Shown: positions 24,711 to 32,592 of the stretch, in pieces
How positions within the stretch are numbered: the first letter of the stretch is position 1
Layout: every line of letters begins with the position of its first letter
Assembly (NCBI GenBank): GCA_030431515.1
Contig: JAUIIX010000009.1
Location: forward strand, 1 to 64,000
Direction: 5' to 3'
DNA length: 64,000 bases
DNA from: a bacterium
Lineage (GTDB): Bacteria > Bacteroidota > Ignavibacteria > Kapaibacteriales > UBA2268
The notes under the pieces: generated by a model
What the model was told of the DNA's origin: nothing
The model's database searches: none
Seen by the model: the letters and a program-made list of their open reading frames with translations, nothing else
Position numbers and translations under genes: made by a program

Positions 24711-25183
24711 TTTTCTACTCCCATTAACTCTTTTAATTCTTGCATTCCTCTTGAAATCCTCGACTTAACTGTTTCTTCACTAACACCTTGCAAATCAGCA
24801 ATTTCCTTTCTCGAAAACCCTTGGATTTTCGTCAATATAATTGCTTCTGCTTTATCTTCACTAATTTTGCTAAGCATATCAAAAAGAACCTTAATATCAA
24901 ATTGAACTTCAGAATCAAAGTTATCAATCAAAAACTCTTCATTAATCTCTTGATTTGATTTATTCTTTTTACTTAACTTAAAGAACTCTCGCCTCAAAGT
25001 TGTAAACATAAACGATTTCAAAGAATTATCATCTCTGATAGAATTAAGATTTTTCAGAGTACTATAAATCGAATCGCTCATTATATCATAAGCATTCTGT
25101 CTATTCTTTGTTAAGAATAGAGAATAGTTCCAAAGTTGAACTCTGATTTTTTCAAACTCTTCTAAAAACCTGTTTTTCTTCAT
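24707..25183 (-). CDS. ECF-type RNA polymerase sigma factor
   Basis: A 158-residue sigma-70 family protein with regions 2 and 4 only. Region 2 covers about residues 10-75 (FEKIRVQLWNYSLFLTKNRQNAYDIMSDSI, SLKSFMFTTLRREF). Region 4 covers about 100-155 (AEAIILTKIQGFSRKEIADLQGVSEETVKSRISRG). It is first in a three-gene operon with the putative membrane anti-sigma factor (4-nt overlap) and an exported propeller protein, so it probably responds to an envelope or surface signal. Confidence 0.9.
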   Translation of the reverse strand: MKKNRFLEEFEKIRVQLWNYSLFLTKNRQNAYDIMSDSIYSTLKNLNSIRDDNSLKSFMFTTLRREFFKLSKKNKSNQEINEEFLIDNFDSEVQFDIKVLFDMLSKISEDKAEAIILTKIQGFSRKEIADLQGVSEETVKSRISRGMQELKELMGVEK

Positions 25184-25567
25184 TAATTGAATTGCTTTTT
25201 GCTTATTAGAGATTTCAATTTACAAAAAGGGTGCAAAAGGTAGGATATTTTTTTTGAAATTTTTATATAAATATTAATATTGTAAAACTAAATGTAAATT
25301 CTTCATAGATTTTAATTCTTCTTTAAGGTCACAAATTGTGATTTTAAACAAAACAATTAACTTATAATTTTGTAAAATAAAATAAACGATATTATAAATT
25401 AATCACCAAGTATTCTATCTTAAAAAAATATTATAAATTTGTCGCTTATGTTTAGTTTAGAATCGGAAAGTTCGAATCCATAAGTTTAATAACTTCATAA
25501 TATATATAATTTAAAATATATTAAATTTCCATATATTTGTAAATTTAATTTTAAACAAAATCTAAAT
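25184..25567. other. Divergent intergenic region, sigma operon and acyltransferase
   Basis: 384 bp without a gene. On the plus strand it has three promoter-like -7 elements: TAATTTTG at 25365, TAAATTTG at 25434 and TATATTTG at 25532. At 25329-25341 there is a 13-bp inverted repeat with 6-bp arms, TCACAA-A-TTGTGA, a possible operator. The promoter of the sigma operon must lie in the right-hand part on the minus strand; no consensus site stands out, which would fit ECF autoregulation. Confidence 0.5.
25532..25539 (+). promoter_or_regulatory. Promoter -7 element of the acyltransferase gene
   Basis: TATATTTG fits TAnnTTTG, 28 nt upstream of the ATG at 25568. The -33 region lacks a clear TTG. Confidence 0.4.
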
Positions 25568-26629
25568 ATGATTAATAATCATTTGTATTCAAATGAAAGT
25601 AGAAAAAATAATTTTGATTTTCTTCGTTTGATTTTTGCCTCATTCGTAATTATCACTCATTCTTATCCACTTTCAGGGTCAATAGAATATGATTTAATTG
25701 GTCAACTTACAAATGGACAATATAGCTTTTCTTATATTGGTGTTAAGGGCTTTTTTGTAATAAGTGGTTATTTAATATTTCAAAGTCTTCTAAGAAGTAA
25801 AAATATTGTTAATTATTATAAAAAAAGACTATTAAGACTATATCCAGCACTTTTTGTAGTTTTATTGCTTACTTTAATTTTAGCACCTATTGTCTATGAA
25901 GGTAATTATTCAATTTTTAATAATAAATCTTTTTGGACTTATTTGCCAAACAATCTTTTGTTTTATAAACTTCAATATTCAATTGATGGTATATTCGAAA
26001 ATAATAAGTTTAAATCAGGAATTAATGGAAGTCTTTGGACTATTCGATTTGAATTTACTTTATATGTTATAATATCATTTTTAATTATATTTAAAAAAAA
26101 CAAAAGATTACTTAAAGTTGCTTTAATTTTATTATTCTTTTTGTTTTTTGTATCTTATGTAGTTATATATGAACAAATAATTTATTATATTGAAAGTATT
26201 GGAAAAATTAAAATTTTTGATGGAGTTAAAAATTTATTAGATCTTGGATTGTTTTTTATAGGAGGTTCAGTATTAGCAGCTTTTGATTTTGAAAAAATTA
26301 AAAGTAAAGAAAGAATACTAATTTTAATTTTCATATTTTTATTACTTTCATTTTATTTTGATATATTATATTTCACAATTTACTTTTGTTTTCCAATTCT
26401 AATTATAGTTTTAGGTTTATATCCAATACCATATTTATATAAAATTGGTCATAAAATAGGTGATTTGTCTTATGGTATATATATATATGGATTTCCAGTT
26501 CAACAAACCTTAATGTATTATTATAAATTAACTACAATAGAATTAATGATATACAGCATGATTATATCTTATATTTTTGCTTATTTTTCATGGCACGTAG
26601 TAGAAAAAAAGGCATTAAAACTAAAATAG
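25568..26629 (+). CDS. Acyltransferase 3 family membrane protein (OafA-like)
   Basis: A 353-residue polytopic membrane protein with about ten hydrophobic segments. The N-terminal pattern FDFLRLIFASFVIITHSYPLSG and GVKGFFVISGYLIFQSL is the acyltransferase 3 hallmark, containing the catalytic-type His in the first helix pair. YKKRLLRLYPAL and GSLWTIRFEFTLYVI follow. Such enzymes O-acetylate surface glycans or lipids. Its third-position base use is even more AT-rich than the neighbours, and it is isolated from other polysaccharide genes, so horizontal acquisition is possible. Substrate unknown. Confidence 0.87.
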   Translation: MINNHLYSNESRKNNFDFLRLIFASFVIITHSYPLSGSIEYDLIGQLTNGQYSFSYIGVKGFFVISGYLIFQSLLRSKNIVNYYKKRLLRLYPALFVVLLLTLILAPIVYEGNYSIFNNKSFWTYLPNNLLFYKLQYSIDGIFENNKFKSGINGSLWTIRFEFTLYVIISFLIIFKKNKRLLKVALILLFFLFFVSYVVIYEQIIYYIESIGKIKIFDGVKNLLDLGLFFIGGSVLAAFDFEKIKSKERILILIFIFLLLSFYFDILYFTIYFCFPILIIVLGLYPIPYLYKIGHKIGDLSYGIYIYGFPVQQTLMYYYKLTTIELMIYSMIISYIFAYFSWHVVEKKALKLK

Positions 26630-26668
26630 ATTTTTTTTGAAACTAATATCGAAATTATAAGAACATCT

Positions 26669-27688
26669 TTACTTCTTGCCAAGTATTCTACTATATAAGT
26701 CAATGAATGTTTCTTTGTTTAGGTTGAATTTTGGAGCTGAACGTTCGAAACTAACTACTTTATTGTTCTCAAAAATTAATTTGAATCTGAAAATGAAGGA
26801 GCCACCTTGTTTGATATAAAAATCTGAACGGCTAAATCGTAAATCAATAAAGTATAATTCGTTCTGCTCTTCGATAATAGTATATATTCCTCTTGAAAAC
26901 CACATTAGTTTTTTTATTACTTCATCATTCAGATTATCCTGAATTAAATGAGTATTTCTTGTGATTTTCTCGAATTTAACATTTTTGTTATTATCAAGAT
27001 GCGAATAAACTGCAACATAAGCCGTATCATTTTCTGCTATAAAAATACTATTCCAAAGTATAATATTTAATGGACTAGGGGAGGAAAAATCATTGACAAG
27101 TTCAAGCTTATATTTTTCAAAATTATCTTCAAAAACCTCATCAGCAGAGTATTTTGAAATCAAACCTAAAAGCAAATAAAATGTAGTAAATATTAAAGCT
27201 ATATTATTAATTAATCTTCGTTTTTTACTTTGTCTATTAAAAAACAAAATAGCAATTAATGCAATTATAAATGGTAAGGTATAAACTAAATCAATTATAA
27301 ATATAGAATTAAATGCAACTGGATAATCACTGAAGGGTTGAAATAACTGAGTTCCATAGACTGTGAAGGCATCTAAAATCGGATGAGTAACTACTGCTAA
27401 AAATGATAGTAAAAGCCAATCTTTGTAATTTGATTCTTGTTTTTTATGAATTTTAAATTGAATGAATGCTAATAAAGGAGCTATCAAAAATGCAAATAAA
27501 AAAGAATGTGAAAAACCTCGATGAACTCCAAGCATTTCTACTTCATCATAAAATAATCTCATAAATACATCTAAATCAGGAATTGTACCACAAATACCAC
27601 CCCAAAGCATAGCCCAATTTCCAGCTCTTTTCCCCGCTACTGCTTCACCAACCGATGCACCCAAAACAAATTGCGTTACAGAATCCAA
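26669..27688 (-). CDS. YdjM-like membrane metal-dependent hydrolase (DUF457)
   Basis: A 339-residue membrane protein. The opening MDSVTQFVLGASVGEAVAG, GTIPDLDVF, HRGFSHSFLFA and THPILDAFTVYG are the metal-binding His/Asp motifs of the LexA-regulated YdjM/DUF457 group. About five membrane segments occupy residues 1-190; a soluble domain of about 150 residues follows and is less conserved. The gene is 11 nt downstream of the GNAT gene. The enzymatic activity of this family is not established. No SOS-type operator was recognised. Confidence 0.82.
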   Translation of the reverse strand: MDSVTQFVLGASVGEAVAGKRAGNWAMLWGGICGTIPDLDVFMRLFYDEVEMLGVHRGFSHSFLFAFLIAPLLAFIQFKIHKKQESNYKDWLLLSFLAVVTHPILDAFTVYGTQLFQPFSDYPVAFNSIFIIDLVYTLPFIIALIAILFFNRQSKKRRLINNIALIFTTFYLLLGLISKYSADEVFEDNFEKYKLELVNDFSSPSPLNIILWNSIFIAENDTAYVAVYSHLDNNKNVKFEKITRNTHLIQDNLNDEVIKKLMWFSRGIYTIIEEQNELYFIDLRFSRSDFYIKQGGSFIFRFKLIFENNKVVSFERSAPKFNLNKETFIDLYSRILGKK

Positions 27689-27699
27689 ATTATCCTAAA

Positions 27700-27975
27700 T
27701 TATTTGATAAGTAATAAATCGTGAGTCTTATTGTTTTTTGACATAAACTTAGTCATCATACTGTGCATAGGAAATACTTTTAATTTATTATCACGAGCAT
27801 ACTTAATAGTATAATTCATAAGTTCTAAGCCAACACCTTGTCCTTCCAAAAACTTAGGAACTTCAATATGAAACACAACAATATGATTTTGTCTCGGAAT
27901 ATACTCCAGATGAGCAGTATATCCATCAACTACAACTTCAAATCTGTTCTTATCTTTATTATTTTTAATTTTCAT
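27700..27975 (-). CDS. Small GNAT-type N-acetyltransferase
   Basis: A 91-residue single-domain protein of the short YjdJ-like acetyltransferase group. RFEVVVDGYTAHLEYI, the acetyl-CoA-binding loop VPKFLEGQGVGLELMNYTIKYARDNKLKVFP and the short tail fit the family, although the usual C-terminal PxC.Y segment is replaced by FPMHSMMTKFMSKN. Substrate unknown. It is probably co-transcribed with the YdjM-like gene. Confidence 0.82.
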   Translation of the reverse strand: MKIKNNKDKNRFEVVVDGYTAHLEYIPRQNHIVVFHIEVPKFLEGQGVGLELMNYTIKYARDNKLKVFPMHSMMTKFMSKNNKTHDLLLIK

Positions 27976-28089
27976 AATTTTTTCTTTTAGAGACGATTAA
28001 TAACAGATATTCATTTATACAAATTCAAAATAAAAGATAAATGAATATCCTCCTCCTAAGTCTAAACTTGTTTCATAATTTTTTACTTG

Positions 28090-28154
28090 TCATTCAGAGC
28101 GTAGCGATGAATCTATAAAAACTCTAGGTCATTCTGAGGCGTAGCCGAATAATC
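28090..28154 (+). repeat. 65-bp composite dispersed repeat, copy 1
   Basis: Two related units, TCATTCAGAGCGTAGCGATG and TCATTCTGAGGCGTAGCCGA (each continuing to AATC), are joined by a 15-nt spacer (tataaaaactctagg). The reverse complement of 42664-42728 has the same 24+15+26 layout with 57 of 65 bases the same. GC content is well above the surroundings. Confidence 0.9.
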
Positions 28155-28195
28155 TCCCCGAAATACCAAACGACCTTCTACATTAATCGAAAATT

Positions 28196-28271
28196 GCGTC
28201 TTTAGATGCAAAATGTTTGTAAACAACAAAAAACCACCAAAACAAAAGCTCCGTTGGTGCGAAATGTTAAC
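28196..28271 (+). repeat. Two related hairpin-AAATGTT repeat units
   Basis: Unit 1 (28196-28227) has the near-palindrome gcgtctttagatgc followed by aaaatgtttgtaaac. Unit 2 (28248-28271) has gctccgttggtgc followed by gaaatgttaac. Both pair a small hairpin with a conserved AAATGTT tail. They look like members of a short interspersed repeat family; copy number elsewhere cannot be judged from this window. Confidence 0.55.
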
Positions 28272-28628
28272 TAAAAAACATCATATTTTCAAAAATAAAT
28301 TATAAATTTTTAATGTCTTATTTGCAAGATTAAGAAAATTTGCAAACAAATCACAAGATGGATTTAATCCTGCACGTAAATGTTGTGAGATTTTTATATA
28401 TATTTACTAAATTCAATTCTTCGATTTCGTTGTATTTTTTGAAAAAATTTGCAGTGTTTGCAGTTTTTTGCAGTGATTTTTTAAAGTATTTTAGTATTTT
28501 CAGCATATTTTGCATTTGTAAATAGTTGTTGTTAAAAGTTATATACGATTTTTGCAGTATTTGCAGTAAAATCGGTGTTTTTTCGTTATTTGTAAGAACT
28601 GGGTTTAATTAACAAGTACAGTAAATCA

Positions 28629-28706
28629 CACTCTGTCGTTTTGACAGCTCCCTCCATTGAACATAAAAAGAAGATTGATTCTTTACTTCACTCAGAAAGA
28701 CAAGGC
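28629..28706. repeat. Small element with inverted ends
   Basis: It starts ctctgtcgttttgac and ends cttcactcagaaagacaag; the ends are imperfect inverted copies (tgtcgttttga against tgtctttctga). It may be a decayed dispersed repeat. No coding content. Confidence 0.35.
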
Positions 28707-28880
28707 AAAATTAATATATTAATTTTTTATATAAAGATTTTTATTATAAAATATTTGTAATTTATTTTAAAAAATACGTGCTTTGTGATTACTCTTAGAT
28801 TCTTCGATTAAGCCTAGAAGTGATGTATTTTATTTTAGATAAAATAGATGGACTCCAAGATTTACATTGAAAAGCAAAAA

Positions 28881-28902
28881 AAAAGGAGCCGAAGCTCCTT
28901 TT
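28881..28902 (-). terminator. Terminator of the E2 gene
   Basis: Stem aaaaggagc / gctcctttt with loop cgaa, preceded on the plus strand by an A-run that is the U-tract on the minus strand. The identical hairpin sequence occurs at 42777-42798 after glnN. Confidence 0.88.
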
Positions 28903-28921
28903 AAATAAAAAAAATAAACAA

Positions 28922-30700
28922 TTACAATTGAATTGTGTCTTCATTTAATGATTCTAAGTAATCAACTGCTGCTTTTAGTGATTTTCCACCAAGCATTCCA
29001 TCGATAACTCTATGGTCATACGTAATTGACATATACATTATATGTCTAACTACGATTGCATCTGCACCGTCTAATTCACGAACTACTGCTTGTTTTTTAA
29101 TTGCCCCAACGCTGAAGATTACACATTGTGGTTGATTAATTACAGGAGTTCCGAATAATGTTCCGAATGTACCAACATTAGTTAATGTGATAGTTCCACC
29201 CATTACATCATCTGGATCTAATTTTTTGATTCTTGCTCTTGAAGCTAAATCAGCAACAGATCTTTGTAAGCCAGTAATACTCAATCCATCTGCATTTTTA
29301 ATTACAGGTACGATCAAGTTTCCATCAGGTAATGCAGTTGCCATTCCAATATTTGTATTTCTATGTCTTAGTATATTTGTACCATCAACACTTACATTTA
29401 TCATTGGGTTTTGTCTTACTGCTTCTGCCACAGCAGATATAAAGAAAGAAGTATAAGTTAATTTAGTACCTTCTCTCTTCTCAAAAGCAGCTTTATTTTT
29501 CTCTCTAAATTTAACTAAGTTTGTTACATCAACTTCAGCTACTGATGTAACGTGAGCAGATGTACGTTTAGAATTTACCATGTGTTCAGAGATTAATTTT
29601 CTCATTCTATCCATTGGGATAACTTCTACATTTTTACCAGCATGTGATGGTGCTGATGCTTGAGTGTTAGCCGCTGGAGCTTGAGGAGTTGCAACAGGAG
29701 CAGGGGCTGGAGCTGCTGGAGCAGGTGATGCTGGAGCAGTATAAGTTTGTTGAACAGGAGCAGGCGCTGGAGCAGATGTTGCTTGACTTCCTCTATTGTT
29801 CATATAATTCATTATGTCGTCTTTAGTAATTCTACCTTCAATTCCACTTCCGTTAATTACTAATAATTCTTCTAAAGATACACGATTAACTTTTGCAATT
29901 TCTCTAACTAAAGGAGAGAAGAATTTGCCATTGTGTGTTCTTGGAATTTCAAATGTTGTACCACTTACTGCTTGTTGAGGAGCAGGAGTCGGTGCAGATT
30001 GAACTGGTGCTGGAGCAGGTGCAGCCATTGGAATAGGAGCAGAAACTTGAGGTTCGGGAGCTGCTGCCTGAGCAACTGTAGCACTTCCACCAGTAGAAAT
30101 TCTTGCAATTGGAGTACCAACTTCAACAGTTTCTTCTTCTTGTACTAAAATTTCAGATAAAGTACCAGATACTGGAGATGGAACTTCTGTATCTACTTTA
30201 TCAGTAGAAATTTCAAGTATCATTTCATCTCTTTCTATAGTTTCGCCAACTTTTTTCATCCATTTGATAATAGTACCTTCTTGCAAAGATTCACCCATTT
30301 TAGGCATAACTACATCAACTAAATTACCACCACTTGTAGCAGCAGGAGCTGGTGCAGCTTGAACTGGTTCTGGAGCAGGAGCAGCTTGTGGAGCTGGCTC
30401 TGATTGAACAGGTGCAGGGGCTGGAGCTGCTTGTGCAGCAGGAGCCGGTGCAGATGCCGAAGCATCAGTTTCAATAATTGCAATAGGAGTTCCTACTTCA
30501 ACTGTAGTTTCTACAGGAACTAAAATTTTGTATAAAATACCAGATTGTGGAGAAGGAACTTCAGTATCAACTTTATCAGTAGAAATTTCTAAGATCATTT
30601 CATCTCTTTCAATTACATCGCCTTCTTTCTTCAACCAGTTAATAATCGTGCCTTCTTGGAGTGATTCCCCCATTTTCGGCATTACAACTTCAACTTGCAT
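28922..30700 (-). CDS. Dihydrolipoamide acyltransferase (E2) of a 2-oxoacid dehydrogenase
   Basis: A 592-residue core subunit of a 2-oxoacid dehydrogenase complex. It has two lipoyl domains (about 1-76 and 128-203), each with the lipoyl-Lys motif STDKVDTEVPSP. Ala/Pro-rich swinging linkers separate them. A peripheral-subunit-binding domain lies near 260-300 (SPLVREIAKVNRVSLEEL). The catalytic domain at about 360-592 ends with the active-site DHRVIDG. The ATG at 30700 has AGGAG upstream. The TDKVDTEVPSP lipoyl type is common in 2-oxoglutarate and branched-chain complexes, so sucB or bkdB are both possible. The E1 and E3 genes are not in the window. Confidence 0.92.
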   Translation of the reverse strand: MQVEVVMPKMGESLQEGTIINWLKKEGDVIERDEMILEISTDKVDTEVPSPQSGILYKILVPVETTVEVGTPIAIIETDASASAPAPAAQAAPAPAPVQSEPAPQAAPAPEPVQAAPAPAATSGGNLVDVVMPKMGESLQEGTIIKWMKKVGETIERDEMILEISTDKVDTEVPSPVSGTLSEILVQEEETVEVGTPIARISTGGSATVAQAAAPEPQVSAPIPMAAPAPAPVQSAPTPAPQQAVSGTTFEIPRTHNGKFFSPLVREIAKVNRVSLEELLVINGSGIEGRITKDDIMNYMNNRGSQATSAPAPAPVQQTYTAPASPAPAAPAPAPVATPQAPAANTQASAPSHAGKNVEVIPMDRMRKLISEHMVNSKRTSAHVTSVAEVDVTNLVKFREKNKAAFEKREGTKLTYTSFFISAVAEAVRQNPMINVSVDGTNILRHRNTNIGMATALPDGNLIVPVIKNADGLSITGLQRSVADLASRARIKKLDPDDVMGGTITLTNVGTFGTLFGTPVINQPQCVIFSVGAIKKQAVVRELDGADAIVVRHIMYMSITYDHRVIDGMLGGKSLKAAVDYLESLNEDTIQL

Positions 30701-31049
30701 AATATTCTCCTAAACTTAAATATTTTTTTAATTTTCTTTTTATAATCTACTAAATTAACCAAATTTAACAATACATACAAAGAATTTGCTCACAATTTAT
30801 AAAAAACTTTTTCCTCATTTTTGAATTTATTGATTAGCAAACTCTATGAAGATTTTATTAACTCTTATTTTATATACTGTTAAGTAATTATTAATTTGAT
30901 TTTAACTAAAATAAATGAGTTAATTTTAACAAGATTATCATTAGATTTTAGAGGGAGGTATATTTGGAATATGAACATATTTTAAAAATATTTTTTTTAA
31001 CTTGCAGATGAAAGATATTTATTTTTAAAACAATTTGAGATAAAAAAAA
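30701..31049. other. Intergenic region between the E2 gene and trigger factor
   Basis: About 350 bp, very AT-rich. On the minus strand CAAATTTA at 30760 (TAAATTTG read on that strand) is a probable -7 element for the E2 gene. On the plus strand a strong GAGGGAGG at 30951-30958 precedes a TTG by 5 nt; the frame it opens has only 15 codons (30964-31011). Confidence 0.5.
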
Positions 31050-31069
31050 AGCCGATTAAAAAATCGGCT
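31050..31069 (-). terminator. Terminator of tig
   Basis: Stem agccgatt / aatcggct with loop aaaa and a nine-base A-run on the plus strand side that forms the minus-strand U-tract. Confidence 0.85.
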
Positions 31070-31076
31070 GTTTGTT

Positions 31077-32378
31077 TTACATTTCTTCGTCCATTAGGTC
31101 TTCGTAAGGAACTTCGTTGGTAACTGCGAAATCTAAAATAAAGTCAATCACTTTTTTATTTAGAATTTGCATTTTAATATTTTCGTTAGTTTCGATTACT
31201 TTTCTAACTTCTGCTACTTCTCTTCCAACTTTAGCAGCTTCTGAAGCAGCTAATTGGTCGATGTCGTAATCTTCAACTTCGATATTTTCTAATTCAATTA
31301 CTTTATTTCTAATTAATTCCCATTTTACATTTCTAACTGCAATTGGATGGAATTGTTCATTAAAAATTTCTCTTTTAACATTTTTAGCAGCTTCGCCATA
31401 TTGTTTTAAGAAATTATTAACTAAAATTTCGATTGCATTATTTACAAATGGTTCAGGAGCATCAACTGTATTATCGTTGATTAATTTTGCAACAATTTGA
31501 TCTTCTACAGCAGCTCTACACTTTCTATCCCATTCTTCTTGTAATGAAAATTCTAAATCTTCTTTAAAATCTTCTACATTGTCAAATTTTTCTTTTGTAA
31601 ACTCTTTTACAAATTCATCAGTTAAAACTGCTGGAATAAGTTTTTGAATATCTTTTACTTCAACTTGGTAGATATGTTGGTGAGTTTCACCTGCTTCGTG
31701 TTGATGTTCATCATGTGGTTGGTCATGTTCGAAAATATATTCTACTTTTTCACCAACTTTTGCACCAATAAGTACGTCAACTAATTTTCTATCAATTTTT
31801 TCATTATTAAGATAAACATTATCTTCAAATGGTTCGATTTCAGTATTAATTTCTTTAGTTTCATTATCTAAAGTAAGGAAAGATAAGCCAACTACAAAGT
31901 TTTCATCATCCACTATAGTTGCATCTTCGAAAGTACCTTGAGCATTAAGTATTTTACTTATTTCAACTTCAACTTCATCTTCAGTAACTGCGTGAACTGG
32001 TTCATCAACTGTCAAGCCCTTGTATTCGTTTAATGTAACTTCTGGATAAACACCATATGAAAAATTAAATTTAACTACACCATTATTCATATCAATGTTA
32101 GTTAATTCGGGGCGAGAGATTAAATGAATTTTATCTTCAGTAACAACTTTTTCAAAAGAGTCTTGAGCAGCTTCATCAATTGCTTGTTCTTGAATCATAC
32201 CGCCAAATTGTTTTTTTGCGATATGGAATGGAACTTTACCTTTTCTAAAACCAGGAATACTTAATTTATTCTTAATTTTATTATAAGCAGTATTGTAATA
32301 AGATTGAAAGGCATCATCATCAATAATGATTTCCAGTTCTTGTATACCATTTTCAGTTTTTAGTATCTTCCTTTCCAA
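31077..32378 (-). CDS. tig: Trigger factor, ribosome-bound chaperone
   Basis: A 433-residue chaperone that meets nascent chains at the ribosome exit. The ribosome-binding domain carries the signature IPGFRKGKVP near residue 41. The central part replaces the PPIase domain, and the C-terminal helical arms follow. Residues 217-235 form a His-rich stretch (six His in 19 residues, EHDQPHDEHQHEAGETHQH), unusual for the family. The start is TTG 32378 with AGG 7 nt upstream; no ATG is available. It is 54 bp downstream of tRNA-Leu on the same strand, probably sharing its promoter. Confidence 0.93.
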   Translation of the reverse strand: MERKILKTENGIQELEIIIDDDAFQSYYNTAYNKIKNKLSIPGFRKGKVPFHIAKKQFGGMIQEQAIDEAAQDSFEKVVTEDKIHLISRPELTNIDMNNGVVKFNFSYGVYPEVTLNEYKGLTVDEPVHAVTEDEVEVEISKILNAQGTFEDATIVDDENFVVGLSFLTLDNETKEINTEIEPFEDNVYLNNEKIDRKLVDVLIGAKVGEKVEYIFEHDQPHDEHQHEAGETHQHIYQVEVKDIQKLIPAVLTDEFVKEFTKEKFDNVEDFKEDLEFSLQEEWDRKCRAAVEDQIVAKLINDNTVDAPEPFVNNAIEILVNNFLKQYGEAAKNVKREIFNEQFHPIAVRNVKWELIRNKVIELENIEVEDYDIDQLAASEAAKVGREVAEVRKVIETNENIKMQILNKKVIDFILDFAVTNEVPYEDLMDEEM

Positions 32379-32432
32379 TTTAATACCTGATATTATTTCG
32401 AAAAACCTTTATTAATGAAAGGTTAAAATTAG

Positions 32433-32514
32433 TACGGACGGGGAGACTTGAACTCCCACGGGTCGCCCCACTAGATCCTAAATCTAGCGCGTCTGCCAAT
32501 TTCGCCACGTCCGC
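32433..32514 (-). tRNA. tRNA-Leu (anticodon TAG)
   Basis: On the minus strand the 82-nt sequence folds as a class II tRNA. The acceptor GCGGACG pairs with CGTCCGT, the discriminator base is A, and the D arm reads TGGCGAAATTGGCAGACGC. The anticodon arm is CTAGA-TTTAGGA-TCTAG with anticodon TAG, followed by a variable arm and the T arm with GTTCAAGTC. The 3' CCA is not encoded. Confidence 0.97.
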
Positions 32515-32549
32515 ATTGATTATTTTCTTATTTTTGAAAAAATAAAACA

Positions 32550-32580
32550 CAAAATTAAGTAATTATTATATATTTAACAA
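32550..32580 (-). promoter_or_regulatory. Bacteroidota-type promoter of tRNA-Leu/tig
   Basis: TTG, 20 nt, TAATTTTG on the minus strand; the -7 element lies 35 nt upstream of the tRNA 5' end. Confidence 0.7.
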
Positions 32581-32592
32581 AATATTATTTCT

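Larger units (their letters stand above)
27976..28876. other. Gene-free region with several dispersed-type repeats
   Basis: About 900 bp with no credible gene; the 61-residue track frame at 28340 is low-complexity Phe/Ser/Ile without a ribosome-binding site. It holds a 65-bp composite repeat (28090-28154) also found at 42664-42728, two hairpin-plus-AAATGTT units (28196-28271), five copies of TTTGCAGT between 28448 and 28566, and a short element with inverted ends (28629-28706). Confidence 0.75.

Noticed and set aside
25458-25478. tRNA T-loop-like string (gttcgaatcc)
   Set aside because: The flanks do not pair as a T stem and no acceptor, D or anticodon arm can be formed nearby.
28340-28525. 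61-residue ORF in the repeat region
   Set aside because: Phe/Ile/Ser-rich low-complexity translation of TTTGCAGT-type repeats, no ribosome-binding site, no recognisable domain.
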